From Actinomadura hibisca NBRC 15177 (GTDB lineage Bacteria > Actinomycetota > Actinomycetes > Streptosporangiales > Streptosporangiaceae): a stretch of DNA of 64,000 bases. Of this stretch, positions 9,695 through 23,224 are shown one piece after another. How positions within the stretch are numbered: the first letter of the stretch is position 1; each line of letters opens with the position of its first letter. Under the pieces are notes generated by a model. It saw nothing but the letters and a program-made list of their open reading frames with translations. It did no database searches and had not been told where the DNA came from. The position numbers and the translations under genes are program-made. The DNA lies in the NCBI RefSeq assembly GCF_001552635.1, contig NZ_BCRO01000028.1, forward strand, positions 1 to 64,000. Reading direction: 5' to 3'.

Positions 9695-10732
9695 ATGGCG
9701 AACTCCCGAGGCCACCACCTGTCCCGCCGCGGCCTGCTCTCCGCGGGCGGCGCCGTCGCGCTGGGCGCCCTGATCAGCGCCTGCGGCGGCAACGACGACT
9801 CCGGGAGCGGCAAGAGCGGCGGCTCCGCCTCGGGCGGCCCGTGGACCTTCACCGACGACCGCAAGCAGCAGATCAGCCTGAAGGCCCGCCCGCAGCGCGT
9901 GGTGACCTACGTCGGCGCCGCCGCCGCGCTGTGGGACTTCGGCGTGCGCGACCAGATCGTCGGCGTCTACGGCCCGGCCAAGCTCGCCAACGGCCAGCGC
10001 GACCCGCAGGTCGGCAACGTCGACATCTCGAAGGTCGAGATCATCGGCAACGCCTACGGCGAGTTCAACATCGAGAAGTACGCCGCGCTGCGCCCCGAGC
10101 TGCTGGTGGACCACATGTTCACCCCGGACACGCTGTTCTACGTGCCGGAGAAGAGCAAGGGCAAGATCTTCGAGCTGGCCCCCAGCGTCGGCATCGCCAC
10201 CGGCTCGGCCTCGCTGCCCACGCCGATCCAGCGCTACTCCGAGCTGGCCGCCGCGCTGGGCGCGGACCTGAAGGCCCCGGCGGTCGTGGAGGCCAAGGCC
10301 CGCTTCGAGCGCGCCGCCCAGGCCGTCCGGGACGCGGTCAAGGCCAACGGCCGCATCAAGGTGCTGGCCGGGTCCGGCAGCGCCGACCTGTTCTACGTCT
10401 CCAGCCCCGCGAAGAACACCGACCTCATGTACTTCAAGGAGCTGGGCGTCGACCTGCTCGTGCCGCAGAAGACCGACAAGGACGGTTACTTCGAGCCGCT
10501 GAGCTGGGAGAACGCCGACAAGTACCAGGCCGACATCATCATGCTGGACGCCCGTACCCAGGCGCTCCAGCCCAAGGACCTGACGAGCAAGCCGTCCTGG
10601 AAGGACCTCCCGGCGGTCAAGGCGGGCCAGGTCGTCCCGTGGAACGCCGAGCCGATCTTCTCCTACGCCGGCTCGGCCCCGTACCTGGAGGCCATCGCCA
10701 AGTCCATCGCCTCCGCCAAGAAGGTCTCCTGA
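9695..10732 (+). CDS. Iron-siderophore binding lipoprotein
   Basis: A 345-residue binding protein of the FepB/TroA-like fold. The signal has a twin-arginine stretch (LSRRGLLSAGG) followed by a lipobox ending at Cys 31 (ISAC), so Tat export and lipid anchoring are likely. The mature part has the RPQRVVTYVGAAAALWDFGV opening of siderophore binders. ATG 9695 has AAGGAT nine bases upstream. It would present ferric siderophore to the divergent FecCD permeases. Confidence 0.92.
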   Translation: MANSRGHHLSRRGLLSAGGAVALGALISACGGNDDSGSGKSGGSASGGPWTFTDDRKQQISLKARPQRVVTYVGAAAALWDFGVRDQIVGVYGPAKLANGQRDPQVGNVDISKVEIIGNAYGEFNIEKYAALRPELLVDHMFTPDTLFYVPEKSKGKIFELAPSVGIATGSASLPTPIQRYSELAAALGADLKAPAVVEAKARFERAAQAVRDAVKANGRIKVLAGSGSADLFYVSSPAKNTDLMYFKELGVDLLVPQKTDKDGYFEPLSWENADKYQADIIMLDARTQALQPKDLTSKPSWKDLPAVKAGQVVPWNAEPIFSYAGSAPYLEAIAKSIASAKKVS

Positions 10733-11580
10733 TGGCCGGCGAAGCCGAGTACGCGGCGATCGAGCTGCACGTCCTGCGCGCCGCGCGCGTGGGGCCGTCC
10801 ACCATGCGCGTCACCTTCGGCGGCGAGAAGGTGGACGACTTCACCTCCGGCGGCCGCGACCAGCGGTTCAAGCTGTTCCTGCCGCACCCCCACCAGGAGG
10901 CCCCCGTGGTCCCGGTGGACGCGGGCGAGGACTGGTTCACCGCCTGGCGGATGCAGGACCCGGCCGAGCGCGCGGTGATGCGCACCTACACCGTGGCCGC
11001 CCAGCGACCCGGCGAGCTGGACGTGGACTTCGTCCTGCACGGCGACGGGGCGCACGCGGGCCCCGCCGCCGCGTGGGCGGCGTCCGCCGGGGAAGGCGAC
11101 CGGGTGCTGGTGCTCGGCCCGCTGTCGCCCGACAACTCGGCGATCGACTTCCGGCCGCCGGAGGGCACCGACCACTACCTGGTCGCCGCCGACGAGACCG
11201 CCCTCCCGGCCGCCGCCGGGATCCTCGCCCACCTGCCCGCCGGGACCAGGGTCCAGGTGTGGATCTCGGTGCCGGAGGCGGGCGACCGCCGCGAGCTGCC
11301 GACCGCCGCCGACGCCGAGGTCACCTGGCTGGTGCGGGGCGACGGCGAGGACATCGTCCGCGCCGTCCGCGAGGCCGACGTCCCCGCCGGTGGCACGCCC
11401 TACGCGTGGATCGCCGGGGAGTCGGCCATGGTCAAGGCGCTGCGCCGCAACCTGGTCAACGACCGGGGCGTCGACCGCAAGGCCGTGTGCTTCACCGGTT
11501 ACTGGCGGCGCGGGGCCACCGAGGAGGACCTGCTCGCCGAGGTCATCGCGGGCGGCACCCCGCACCTGGACGAGGACTAG
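10732..11580 (+). CDS. Siderophore-interacting protein (ferric-siderophore reductase)
   Basis: A 282-residue SIP/ViuB-family flavin reductase, cytoplasmic, that releases iron by reducing ferric siderophore. Family marks are the FAD-binding RTYTVA near residue 85, the LVAADETALPAA segment of the NAD(P)H domain, and the C-terminal AGESAMVKALRRNLVNDRG followed by GYWRRG. ATG 10732 shares its A with the previous stop (TGATG), so the two genes are translationally coupled. Confidence 0.93.
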   Translation: MAGEAEYAAIELHVLRAARVGPSTMRVTFGGEKVDDFTSGGRDQRFKLFLPHPHQEAPVVPVDAGEDWFTAWRMQDPAERAVMRTYTVAAQRPGELDVDFVLHGDGAHAGPAAAWAASAGEGDRVLVLGPLSPDNSAIDFRPPEGTDHYLVAADETALPAAAGILAHLPAGTRVQVWISVPEAGDRRELPTAADAEVTWLVRGDGEDIVRAVREADVPAGGTPYAWIAGESAMVKALRRNLVNDRGVDRKAVCFTGYWRRGATEEDLLAEVIAGGTPHLDED

Positions 11581-11622
11581 CGGAGACCGGGGGCGTCCGT
11601 TCCGCTCCCGTTCGTCCGCGCA

Positions 11623-11643
11623 GTCGGACGCTTGCCGTCCGAC
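11623..11643 (+). terminator. Hairpin after the siderophore genes
   Basis: GTCGGACG-CTTGC-CGTCCGAC is a perfect 8-bp stem with a 5-nt loop, 43 bp past the reductase stop and 44 bp before the kinase start. It is followed by ACTTATCTATG, without a clear U-tract. It could terminate the iron operon or be part of the kinase promoter region. Confidence 0.4.
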
Positions 11644-11686
11644 ACTTATCTATGCTGGCTGTCATCGGCAGGCGGAGGGCGGACGG

Positions 11687-15934
<4,248 letters not shown>

Positions 15935-18291
15935 CGGCCGGGTCCGCGACGCACTCGACGCGGTAGCGGCCCCCGGCGTCGCGGTGCGCGCCGTGGATGT
16001 CGGTGGCCAGGTCGGGGAAGGCCAGGTCGAACGCCTCCAGCGCGCGCAGGTAGGCCAGCAGCGGCCCGTCGCCGGGCCCGGCCGACTCGCCGGGCATCAG
16101 CATCGGGATGCCCGGCGGCGTCACCACCACCAGCGCGGCCGCGACCCGCCCGGCCAGCGCGGCCAGCGGGACCCGCTCGGTGGCGCCGGTGACCAGCGCG
16201 TGGTGGCAGGCGGCCGGGGTCAGCACCGGCCGGGGCAGGTCGGTGAACACCTCGTCCAGCAGCGGGCCGAGCCGCGAGTCGCGCAACCGCTCGTGCACCG
16301 CCGTGCAGTACCCGCGCAGCCGGGCGCCGGCCGGGCCGACGCCGGGCAGGACCTCCGCCAGCGGCACGTCGCGGTCGTGGGCGTCCTTGAAGTCGATCAG
16401 CGCGTCGATCAGCGTGCCCCACTTGCCCTTGGTGATGCCGATCGAGAACAGCACCAGCAGGGTGTGGTCGCCGGTCTTCTCCACCACGATGCCGCGCCGT
16501 TCGAGGTAGGCGGCCACGATCCGGGCCGGCACGCCCCACTCGCCGGTGCCGCCGGCGGCGTCGGCGCCGGGGCAGGTGAGGGTGACCTTGATCGGGTCCA
16601 GCAGGCAGTAGCCGTCCTCCAGGCCGTCGAAGCCGTGCCAGGGCGCGCCCGGCTCCAGCGTCCAGGGGCCGGGGTCCGAGCACAGCAGGGCGGGGTCGGC
16701 GTCGGCGAACGGCACCGCGCGGCCGGTGGCCGGGTCGGTCACCTCCGGCGGCTGCCAGACGCCGAAGAACCAGCCGGGCCGGGTGCCGTCGGCGGCGATC
16801 CGGTCGGCCAGCCGCGCCATCTCCTGCCGGAACCGCACCGCCTCCACGATCGCCTCGCCGGTCAGGTGCGGCCCGGACGGGCCGTCCATCATCGCCGCCG
16901 CCACGTCCAGCGAGGCCAGCATCGGGTAGGACGGCGAGGTGGTGGCGTGCATCAGGTAGGTCTCGTTGAAGCGGTCGTAGTCCACCGGCGCGCGCGGGGC
17001 GGGGCGCACGTGCAGCATCGCCGCCTGCGACAGCGCGGCCAGCAGCTTGTGGCTGGACTGGGTGGCGAACACCGTGGGCCGCCCGGCGCCGGGCGGCGTG
17101 CGCTCGTCGACCGCCATCCCGTACCGGCGCGCGTAGAACGGGTTGAAGCGCGCGTAGGCGAACCACGCCTCGTCGAAGTGCACCCGGGGCACCGACTCCG
17201 ACAGCAGTTCGGCGACGCGCACCGCGTCGTAGCAGACGCCGTCGTAGGTGGAGTTGGTGATGACCGCGTACCCCGGCTCGGCCGACGCCGCGCCGGGCGT
17301 GAACGGATGGCCGGCCAGCCGCTCCCCGAGGGCGGCCGCCGCCAGCCCCGCCGGTGGGACCGGCCCGGCGAGGCCCAGCCCGTTGCGTTCGGGCACAAGG
17401 TAGACCGGGCGGGCGCCGCTGATGGTCAGCGCGTGCTGGATCGACTTGTGGCAGTTGCGGTCGACCAGCGCCAGCCCGTCGCGGACCATGGTGTGGTGGC
17501 CGACCACGCGGTTGGCGGTGGCGTTGCCGTTGACCACGAAGAAGGTGCGGTCGGCGCCGAAGACGCGGGCGGCGTTGCGTTCGGCGTCGCCGATCGGGCC
17601 GGTGTGGTCCAGCGGCGAGCCCAGCTCGGGCACCGAGATCGACAGGTCGGTGCGCAGCAGCCGCTCGCCGTAGAAGTCGAAGAAGGCACGCCCGACCGGC
17701 GACTTCAGGAACGCGACGCCGCCCGCGTGCGCGGGAGTGTGCCAGGAGTAGCGGTGGGCGTCCTCCAGCCGGGACAGCGCGCCGAAGAACGGCGGGAGGA
17801 GCCGCTCGCCGTACTGGTCGGCGGCGTGCGCGATCCGCCCGGCGATGAAGCCGGGGGTGTCCTCCAGCGGGAAGACGTAGCCCTGGATGATCTCGTACAC
17901 CCACAGCGGCACGTCCCGGGGCTCGTCGCCGGAGACCACCAGGAAGACCGGCAGCCCGCGGAAGCGCTTGGCGACCGCGGCCAGCACGTCCTCGGCCCCC
18001 GGGACGCCCCAGCCGACCAGGACCGCGGTGAGCGCCGCCTCGGAGCCGACCACCGCCAGCGCGTCGACGGCGCGGTGCGTCCAGCGGGCGCGCAGGCGGT
18101 GCTCGGCGAGGGCGGCGACCAGCAGGCGCAGCTGCTCGGCGGCTGCCGAGTCGGCGTCGGGGCGTTCGTCGACGGCGACGAGGATCGTGTGTTCCATCGC
18201 GGGGGCTCCATCGTCAGGGGGATGACGAAAACCCGATACCCACGGTCGCCGATCGCCACGCTGAGTAACCAGGTGAGAGACCCCTACCCGC

Positions 18292-19095
18292 TCACCAGGT
18301 CGGCTGCGGCACGGTGAAGGCGGTGGCGAGCTCGGACCCCGGCTCGGGGGTACGGCTCACGGTCCAGCCCGCCGCGCGCGCCATCTCGGAGAAGCGCACC
18401 GAGTCGCGCACGGCGGCGCTGCCCGGGTCGTTGTTGAAGTAGACGAGCACCTGCTCGCCGGGCCGCCACGCCTGGCCGATGCGCTCGACCCACTCCGCCA
18501 GGACGTGGTCGTCGTAGGAGGGCCACGGCTCGGCCGCGCCCTCGTGCAGCCGCACGTACGCCCAGTCGGCGGTGCGCCACAGCGGCGTCATCGGCTTGCC
18601 GAGCCGGTCGGCCCAGCACAGGGCGGCCCCGCGCCGCTCCAGGATCCCCCGGACCTCGTCGGTCCACCACGACTCGTGCCGGGGCTCGACGGCCACGCGC
18701 ACGTCGTCGGGGAAGCAGGCGAGGCAGGCGTCCAGCCGCTCGGCCTGCACGCGCATGTTGGGCGGGAGCTGGAGCAGCATCGGTCCCAGCTTCTCGCCGA
18801 GGCCGCGCGCGGCGGTGACCATGCCCTCGACGGTCTCGGCGGGGTCCTTGAGCCGGTTCTGGTGGGTCAGGACCCGGTTGGCCTTGACCGTCATGACGAA
18901 CCCGTCGGGCGTCCGCGTGCGCCAGCCCTCGAACGTCTTGCGCGCGACGGGCCGGTAGAAGGCGCTGTTGTTCTCGACGGTGTCGTAGAACTCGCAGTAG
19001 CGCTCCAGCCAGCGCCGCTTGGCGACCCCTTCGGGATACATGGCGCCCCGCCAGTCCTCGAACTGCCACCCCGACGTTCCCACCAGCATCGACAT
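18292..19095 (-). CDS. DUF72 domain protein
   Basis: A 267-residue protein of the DUF72 (YecE-like) TIM-barrel family. Visible family marks are the opening VGTSGWQFEDWRGAMYP, the ENNSAFYRP segment, RPPNMRVQAERL-like helices and VYFNNDPGSAAVRDS near the C-terminus. Its biochemical role is not established. ATG 19095 has GGAAGG eight bases upstream. It lies upstream of the decarboxylase gene on the same strand with a 94-bp gap. Confidence 0.88.
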   Translation of the reverse strand: MSMLVGTSGWQFEDWRGAMYPEGVAKRRWLERYCEFYDTVENNSAFYRPVARKTFEGWRTRTPDGFVMTVKANRVLTHQNRLKDPAETVEGMVTAARGLGEKLGPMLLQLPPNMRVQAERLDACLACFPDDVRVAVEPRHESWWTDEVRGILERRGAALCWADRLGKPMTPLWRTADWAYVRLHEGAAEPWPSYDDHVLAEWVERIGQAWRPGEQVLVYFNNDPGSAAVRDSVRFSEMARAAGWTVSRTPEPGSELATAFTVPQPTW

Positions 19096-19209
19096 GGCGG
19101 CTTCCTTCCCAGGGCCGGCGGAAATTCACCTTGCCCCGTCACGTGGGCCTCCCACCCCACCGCCGGAATTCATACGATGAGACGGTCCTCTCCGTCCCTG
19201 GAGGCCCCG

Positions 19210-19867
19210 GTGCCGGACTCCGACGAAGACTCGATCCCGATCCTGCACGAAGCGCGCCTACTGGATTTCAAGCCCGAACTGCCGTCCCGCCAGAAGTGCT
19301 GGGAGGCTCTCGACGAGAAGGTCAAGGCGGACCTCCAGGAGCACGCGGGCGAGACCATCGAGTGGCTGGTCTACGACAACCACGACGGCCGCCTCTCCAC
19401 GATGATCTTCGGCACCCAGGCCATGACCTTCGCCGACCCGGTCCACGCGAGCGGCGAGCCTCCCGCGTACAAGCTGACCGGCTACCCGCTGCGACCACCG
19501 CAGCTTCCCGATCGAACACCGCCCGCCGCCCGAGACCGACTCCGCGCAGTCCCCCTCCCCCGGCGCGCAACCGATCGACATCGGCCTGGACGAGGAGACG
19601 CGAGGCGTGCTGGGCAACCTCCCGCCCCTCGCGCAGGAGGCCCTGCAAGCCCCCTTCACCCTCGGCCCGGCGCTGGAGCGGAGCAGCTGGTACTACTACG
19701 GCGACGCGCAGAACCTGTCGGATTGCATCCTGTACCTGGTCAACCTGCGAACGGCGACCCTGGTCACCGGAACGAAGACGACGCCGCCGGGCCACACCGT
19801 CGCCACCGCGCACTGGTCCCTGACCTGCCACCAGACGACGGTGACCGGCAAACGCGACCCGCTCTGA
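19210..19867 (+). pseudogene. Unknown protein gene interrupted by one frameshift
   Basis: Coding starts at GTG 19210 (GGAGG six bases upstream) and runs as MPDSDEDSIPILHEARLLDF onward to about ...YKLTGYP near 19485. The frame then becomes nonsense, but the +1 frame continues coherently (CDHRSFPIEHRPPPETDSAQ and so on) to the stop at 19867, including WYYYGDAQNLSDCILYLVNL. Removing one base in cccgctgcg (about 19486-19492) joins both halves into a 218-residue protein. No family recognised. It may be a true recent mutation, an assembly error or, less likely, a programmed shift. It ends 8 bp before the convergent gene. Confidence 0.7.
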
Positions 19868-19875
19868 TCCGCCGG

Positions 19876-22047
19876 TCAGCGCGCCTTGAGGACGCGTTCG
19901 GCCAGGTCTTCCGGGGTGAGCGCTTTGCGGCGCGGTTTGCGGGGCTTGGGGGCGCGGTGGGACGGGGCGCGTTCGACCACCGCCGTCCCGGTCGCCTCCT
20001 CCAGGGCGGGGGCGTATCCGGCGGCGCGCAACGCCGCCAGCGTCTCGTCCACTCCGGCGGCGCTGACCAGCACGGTCGGGGCGATGCGCCGCGGGCTCAG
20101 CCCGCGCAGGTCGCGGTGGGCCGCGATCTCGGTCAGCAGCGCCTCGTCGTCCGAGCGGAGGCAGCAGCCGGTGCGCACCACCCGGACGCGGCCGTGCCTG
20201 CGGCCGACGTCGGTGACCATGTACTCCAGCGCCTGCGGCAGGCCGCCGTCCGCCGCCTTGCGCAGGGCCGCCAGCAGCGCGTCGGCGCCGGTGCCGCCGT
20301 CCAGGGCCCGGCGGACCGACGCCTCGCTGAACCGCCACACGGTCGCGCCGCCCCGCGACTCGCGGTCGGCGGCCCCGTTCAGCAGGGCGGCGAGCTTGGC
20401 CGAGGGCGGGCCGGAGACGACGGCGGTCAGGTCCGTCTGGAAGCGCGCCCGGTCGAGCGGTCGCGGCAGCAGCGCCGTCACGGCCTCCGCCAGCCGCTCG
20501 TCGGCCGGGTCCGGTTCCAGCAGTGCCCGGCCGACGCCGGTCAGCGCGCCGTGCGCGACGACGCCGAGCAGTTCGGCCTCGCGGAGGGTGGCGGCGGCCT
20601 GGCCGGGCAGGTCGTCGGTCTCGGCGCACAGCGGCCGGTGCCAGGCGACGGCGTCCAGCAGGTCGTCGGACACGCCGCCCGGGGGCAGGCCGGTGCCGTC
20701 GGGCAGTCCGGCCAGCGTGCGGAGCAGCGCCGTTCGCAGGACCGGGGCCAGGGCGTCGTCCGGTTCCACCAGCGCGATCGGGCGCTCGCCGTCGTCGGGC
20801 CACCAGGAGAGCACCAGTCCGTGCCGGAGCCAGGCATGCAGTACCGGCACGAGCTGTTCGGTGGTCCACTGCTTGTAGGCGTGGGCGGGCATCAGGTGCG
20901 GGACGCCGTCGACGGGCCCGACCTCCAGCAGGCCCGCGCTCGCGCACAGGTCGATCCACAGCCGGGTCTCGTCCTCGTCGGCGCCGATCTGCTTGGCGAT
21001 CCGGCGGGTCTCGCGGATCGCCAGCCCGCCGGCCTTGCGGATCGCGGCCGGGCGGACGTCCACGGCGTCCAGCAGCGCTTCCAGGCGGTCGGCGGCGGCC
21101 GTCAGCGCGGCCGACGCCTCCCCTACGACGCGCGCCTCCGCGACCGGGACGGCCGCGACCTCCGGCGGCCGGAGGGTGAGCCGGACGGGACCCGCCTCGC
21201 CACGGACGACGTCGGCGACCTCCTTGGGGACCTGCGCGCGCTCGTCGGCCACCGGGACCAGCAGCCCGCGCCGCGCCAGCCAGTCGGTGTCGGCGTCCCC
21301 GGACCCGCCCGCCCGGAACACGTACTTGCCGCCCCGGCGCTCGAAGCAGTAGGTGCCGAGCACGACCTCCTGCCGCACCACGTCGGTCAGCATCCGCGCC
21401 GCCTCGGGCGGGGCTTCAGCCAGCAGGGCGCGGACCCGTTCGGGGTCGCTCAGCAGCCGCACGATCCCGGCCTGCGCGTCGGGGCGGGTGGTGGCGCTGA
21501 CGCCGAGGGCGGCGGCGACCGTCATCACCTCGGCCTTGTTGTAGGCGACGGTCAGGGCCTGGTTCAGGGCGGGTTCCCAGTGGAGCGGCGCGGACAGGGC
21601 ACCGGCGATCGCGGACGGCAGCGCGACGACGCCGGGCGTGGCGGGCAGGACCAGCAGCCGGGCGCGCAGGCCGTCCAGGATGGCGGTCACCGCGGCGCCC
21701 TCGGGTCCGTGCGGGCCGCCGAACAGCGCGAGCAGTTCGTGTTCGGGGACCTGGGCCGTGCCCGGCGTGAAGGGGAGCCCGTATGGAGAGGGGCCGATGC
21801 CGCGGTCGTCACGGTCGTCGCGGTCCCGCGCCAGTCGAGCGGCGGTCGCCAGCACCTCCATTTCGGGCAGGCCAGCGTCCAGCAGCAGCACCTCGGTCTC
21901 AAGGTCGCCGATGATCCGCTGGGCCAGCTCGCGCGGGGTGCGCGGCGGCGCGTACTCCAGCAACCAGGGGCGCTGCCGGATCACTTCCGCGAGCCGCTCG
22001 ACCGGACATTCGCGCAACCAGCCGGTGAGAGCGTCCAGGGGCTCCAT
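19876..22047 (-). CDS. Helicase-associated (Helicase_C_3) domain protein
   Basis: A 723-residue actinobacterial protein resembling the helicase-associated domain family that is usually encoded beside the XPB-like helicase (compare Mycobacterium Rv0862c). It has no Walker A or DEAD motifs, so it is not itself an ATPase. The C-terminus (PTVLVSAAGVDETLAALRAA) fits the conserved end and is followed by a basic KPRKPRRKALTPEDLAERVL tail. Start taken at ATG 22047; a TTG 24 bp upstream is also open. No XPB helicase gene lies next to it in this window. Confidence 0.72.
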   Translation of the reverse strand: MEPLDALTGWLRECPVERLAEVIRQRPWLLEYAPPRTPRELAQRIIGDLETEVLLLDAGLPEMEVLATAARLARDRDDRDDRGIGPSPYGLPFTPGTAQVPEHELLALFGGPHGPEGAAVTAILDGLRARLLVLPATPGVVALPSAIAGALSAPLHWEPALNQALTVAYNKAEVMTVAAALGVSATTRPDAQAGIVRLLSDPERVRALLAEAPPEAARMLTDVVRQEVVLGTYCFERRGGKYVFRAGGSGDADTDWLARRGLLVPVADERAQVPKEVADVVRGEAGPVRLTLRPPEVAAVPVAEARVVGEASAALTAAADRLEALLDAVDVRPAAIRKAGGLAIRETRRIAKQIGADEDETRLWIDLCASAGLLEVGPVDGVPHLMPAHAYKQWTTEQLVPVLHAWLRHGLVLSWWPDDGERPIALVEPDDALAPVLRTALLRTLAGLPDGTGLPPGGVSDDLLDAVAWHRPLCAETDDLPGQAAATLREAELLGVVAHGALTGVGRALLEPDPADERLAEAVTALLPRPLDRARFQTDLTAVVSGPPSAKLAALLNGAADRESRGGATVWRFSEASVRRALDGGTGADALLAALRKAADGGLPQALEYMVTDVGRRHGRVRVVRTGCCLRSDDEALLTEIAAHRDLRGLSPRRIAPTVLVSAAGVDETLAALRAAGYAPALEEATGTAVVERAPSHRAPKPRKPRRKALTPEDLAERVLKAR

Positions 22048-22112
22048 AAAGGCTGAGCCTAGCGGCGCCAACCGGTTCTCGACGGTGCCGCGCGCCCGTC
22101 ACAATGGTCGTC

Positions 22113-22589
22113 ATGCCGATCCGCGTCATGTTCTCAACTCCCTATCTGCACGACGGGGCCTGGGTCGAGGAGGCCGCGTGGAACGCGGACCGCATCCTCG
22201 TCGACGACGGGCGGTTCCTGGTGCTGGACAAGGGGGAGATCCTCGCCGAGGTGCCGGTGGATTCGGTGAGCGAGATCGAACTCAAGCGGCCCAGGGCGTC
22301 GCGGGAGGTGAGGGCGGCGAGGAAGGCGAAGCGGGCCGAGGCCGCTGAGGCTGCGGCGGCCGCCGCATCCGCCACATCCGCCGCCGAGGAGGCCAAGGAA
22401 CCCAAGGCTCACGCGTGGGACGCGATCCGCGCCGAGCACGCTCAGGCGTACCGGCCGTGGGACGCCGAGCAGGAGCGGAGGTTGCTGGCGATGCATGACG
22501 CCGGGGCCTCCAATGAGGAGATCGGCGCTGCCCTTGGCCGCCAGCCCAGTGCGATCAGCTCGCGGCTGCGCCGCCTGCGGGGTTACTGA
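22113..22589 (+). CDS. Small protein with C-terminal HTH/Myb-like motif
   Basis: A 158-residue protein. The N-terminal 60 residues look like a small beta-rich domain (PIRVMFSTPYLHDGAWVEEA). A Lys/Arg/Glu/Ala-rich stretch (about 60-95) follows, then a 45-residue C-terminal segment with WDAEQERRLLAMHDAGASNE and IGAALGRQPSAISSRLRRL, which reads as a homeodomain- or sigma-like helix-turn-helix. DNA binding is therefore inferred. ATG 22113 is preferred to ATG 22104; neither has a clear Shine-Dalgarno. Divergent from the helicase-associated gene. Confidence 0.75.
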   Translation: MPIRVMFSTPYLHDGAWVEEAAWNADRILVDDGRFLVLDKGEILAEVPVDSVSEIELKRPRASREVRAARKAKRAEAAEAAAAAASATSAAEEAKEPKAHAWDAIRAEHAQAYRPWDAEQERRLLAMHDAGASNEEIGAALGRQPSAISSRLRRLRGY

Positions 22590-22604
22590 TCATCCGGTCC
22601 CCGA

Positions 22605-23138
22605 TCACCCGAGCAGGCCGCGCATCTGCTGGATCTGGGCCGTGCGGGATCGGACGACGCGGTCGGCAAGGTCGCGTGCGGACGGGTTGGTCCCGGCGGC
22701 GACCTCGGCTCGGGCGAGTTGCACGGCGTCGTCCTGGTGGGCGATCAGGGTGTTGAGGAACCTGCGCTCGAAGGCTGTGCCGTGGGCTTTCTCCAGCGTT
22801 TTGATCTCTTTTTCGGGGGTGGCGGGCATGCCGCCGTGCGCGGTGTGACCGCCGGGTGGGGCGGTGGGGGGACGCCGCCAGTTGCGCAGCCAGCGCGCCA
22901 TGGTGGTGATCTCGTTGATCTGGGTCGCTTCGATTGCGCTGGCCAGCGTCCGGACGTCGCTGCGGGCGGCGCGTTCGTCGGCGAGCCGGGCGATCCGGAC
23001 GCCCTGGCCGTGATGGACGACCATCATCTGGAGGAACATTACGTCCTCGTCGTTGAAGTCGCCGCTCTTCTCTCCCCCGCATCCGGCGAGCATCAGTACG
23101 CATCCCATGAGGACGGCCGTCCAACGGTGACGCCGCAT
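22605..23138 (-). CDS. DUF305 lipoprotein
   Basis: A 177-residue secreted lipoprotein: signal MRRHRWTAVLMGCVLMLAGC with lipobox LAGC (Cys 20), then a DUF305 four-helix ferritin-like domain with FLQMMVVHHGQGVRIARLA and the second motif LIAHQDDAVQLARAE. DUF305 proteins often occur with copper resistance genes, and the His/Met content suits metal binding, but no copper genes are seen here. ATG 23138 has AAGGGAG ten bases upstream; the frame is open upstream but without signal-peptide character. Confidence 0.88.
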   Translation of the reverse strand: MRRHRWTAVLMGCVLMLAGCGGEKSGDFNDEDVMFLQMMVVHHGQGVRIARLADERAARSDVRTLASAIEATQINEITTMARWLRNWRRPPTAPPGGHTAHGGMPATPEKEIKTLEKAHGTAFERRFLNTLIAHQDDAVQLARAEVAAGTNPSARDLADRVVRSRTAQIQQMRGLLG

Positions 23139-23148
23139 CGCGTCCACT

Positions 23149-23177
23149 CCCTTCCGGTCCCTTCCGGTCCCTTCCGG
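23149..23177. repeat. Three tandem 10-bp units before the DUF305 gene
   Basis: CTTCCGGTCC occurs at 23151 and 23161 and, partly, at 23171. The array sits 12-40 bp upstream of the DUF305 start codon, between it and the terminator hairpin of the preceding gene, so it lies in the promoter or leader. Confidence 0.6.
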
Positions 23178-23212
23178 CAGGCCCGCGCCGGGCCGAGTTC
23201 GGCGCGGGCCTG
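23178..23212 (-). terminator. Terminator hairpin of the LPMO gene
   Basis: CAGGCCCGCGCCG and CGGCGCGGGCCTG form a perfect 13-bp stem with a 9-nt loop, starting 12 bp past the stop codon of the minus-strand LPMO gene. There is no U-tract, as in many actinobacterial terminators. Confidence 0.7.
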
Positions 23213-23224
23213 GTGGAAACCGGA

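Noticed and set aside
18198..18291. Operator or terminator from CCAGGTGAG and CTCACCAGG near 18269-18301
   Set aside because: The arms pair only with a mismatch and overlap the stop of the DUF72 gene; not strong enough to list as a feature.
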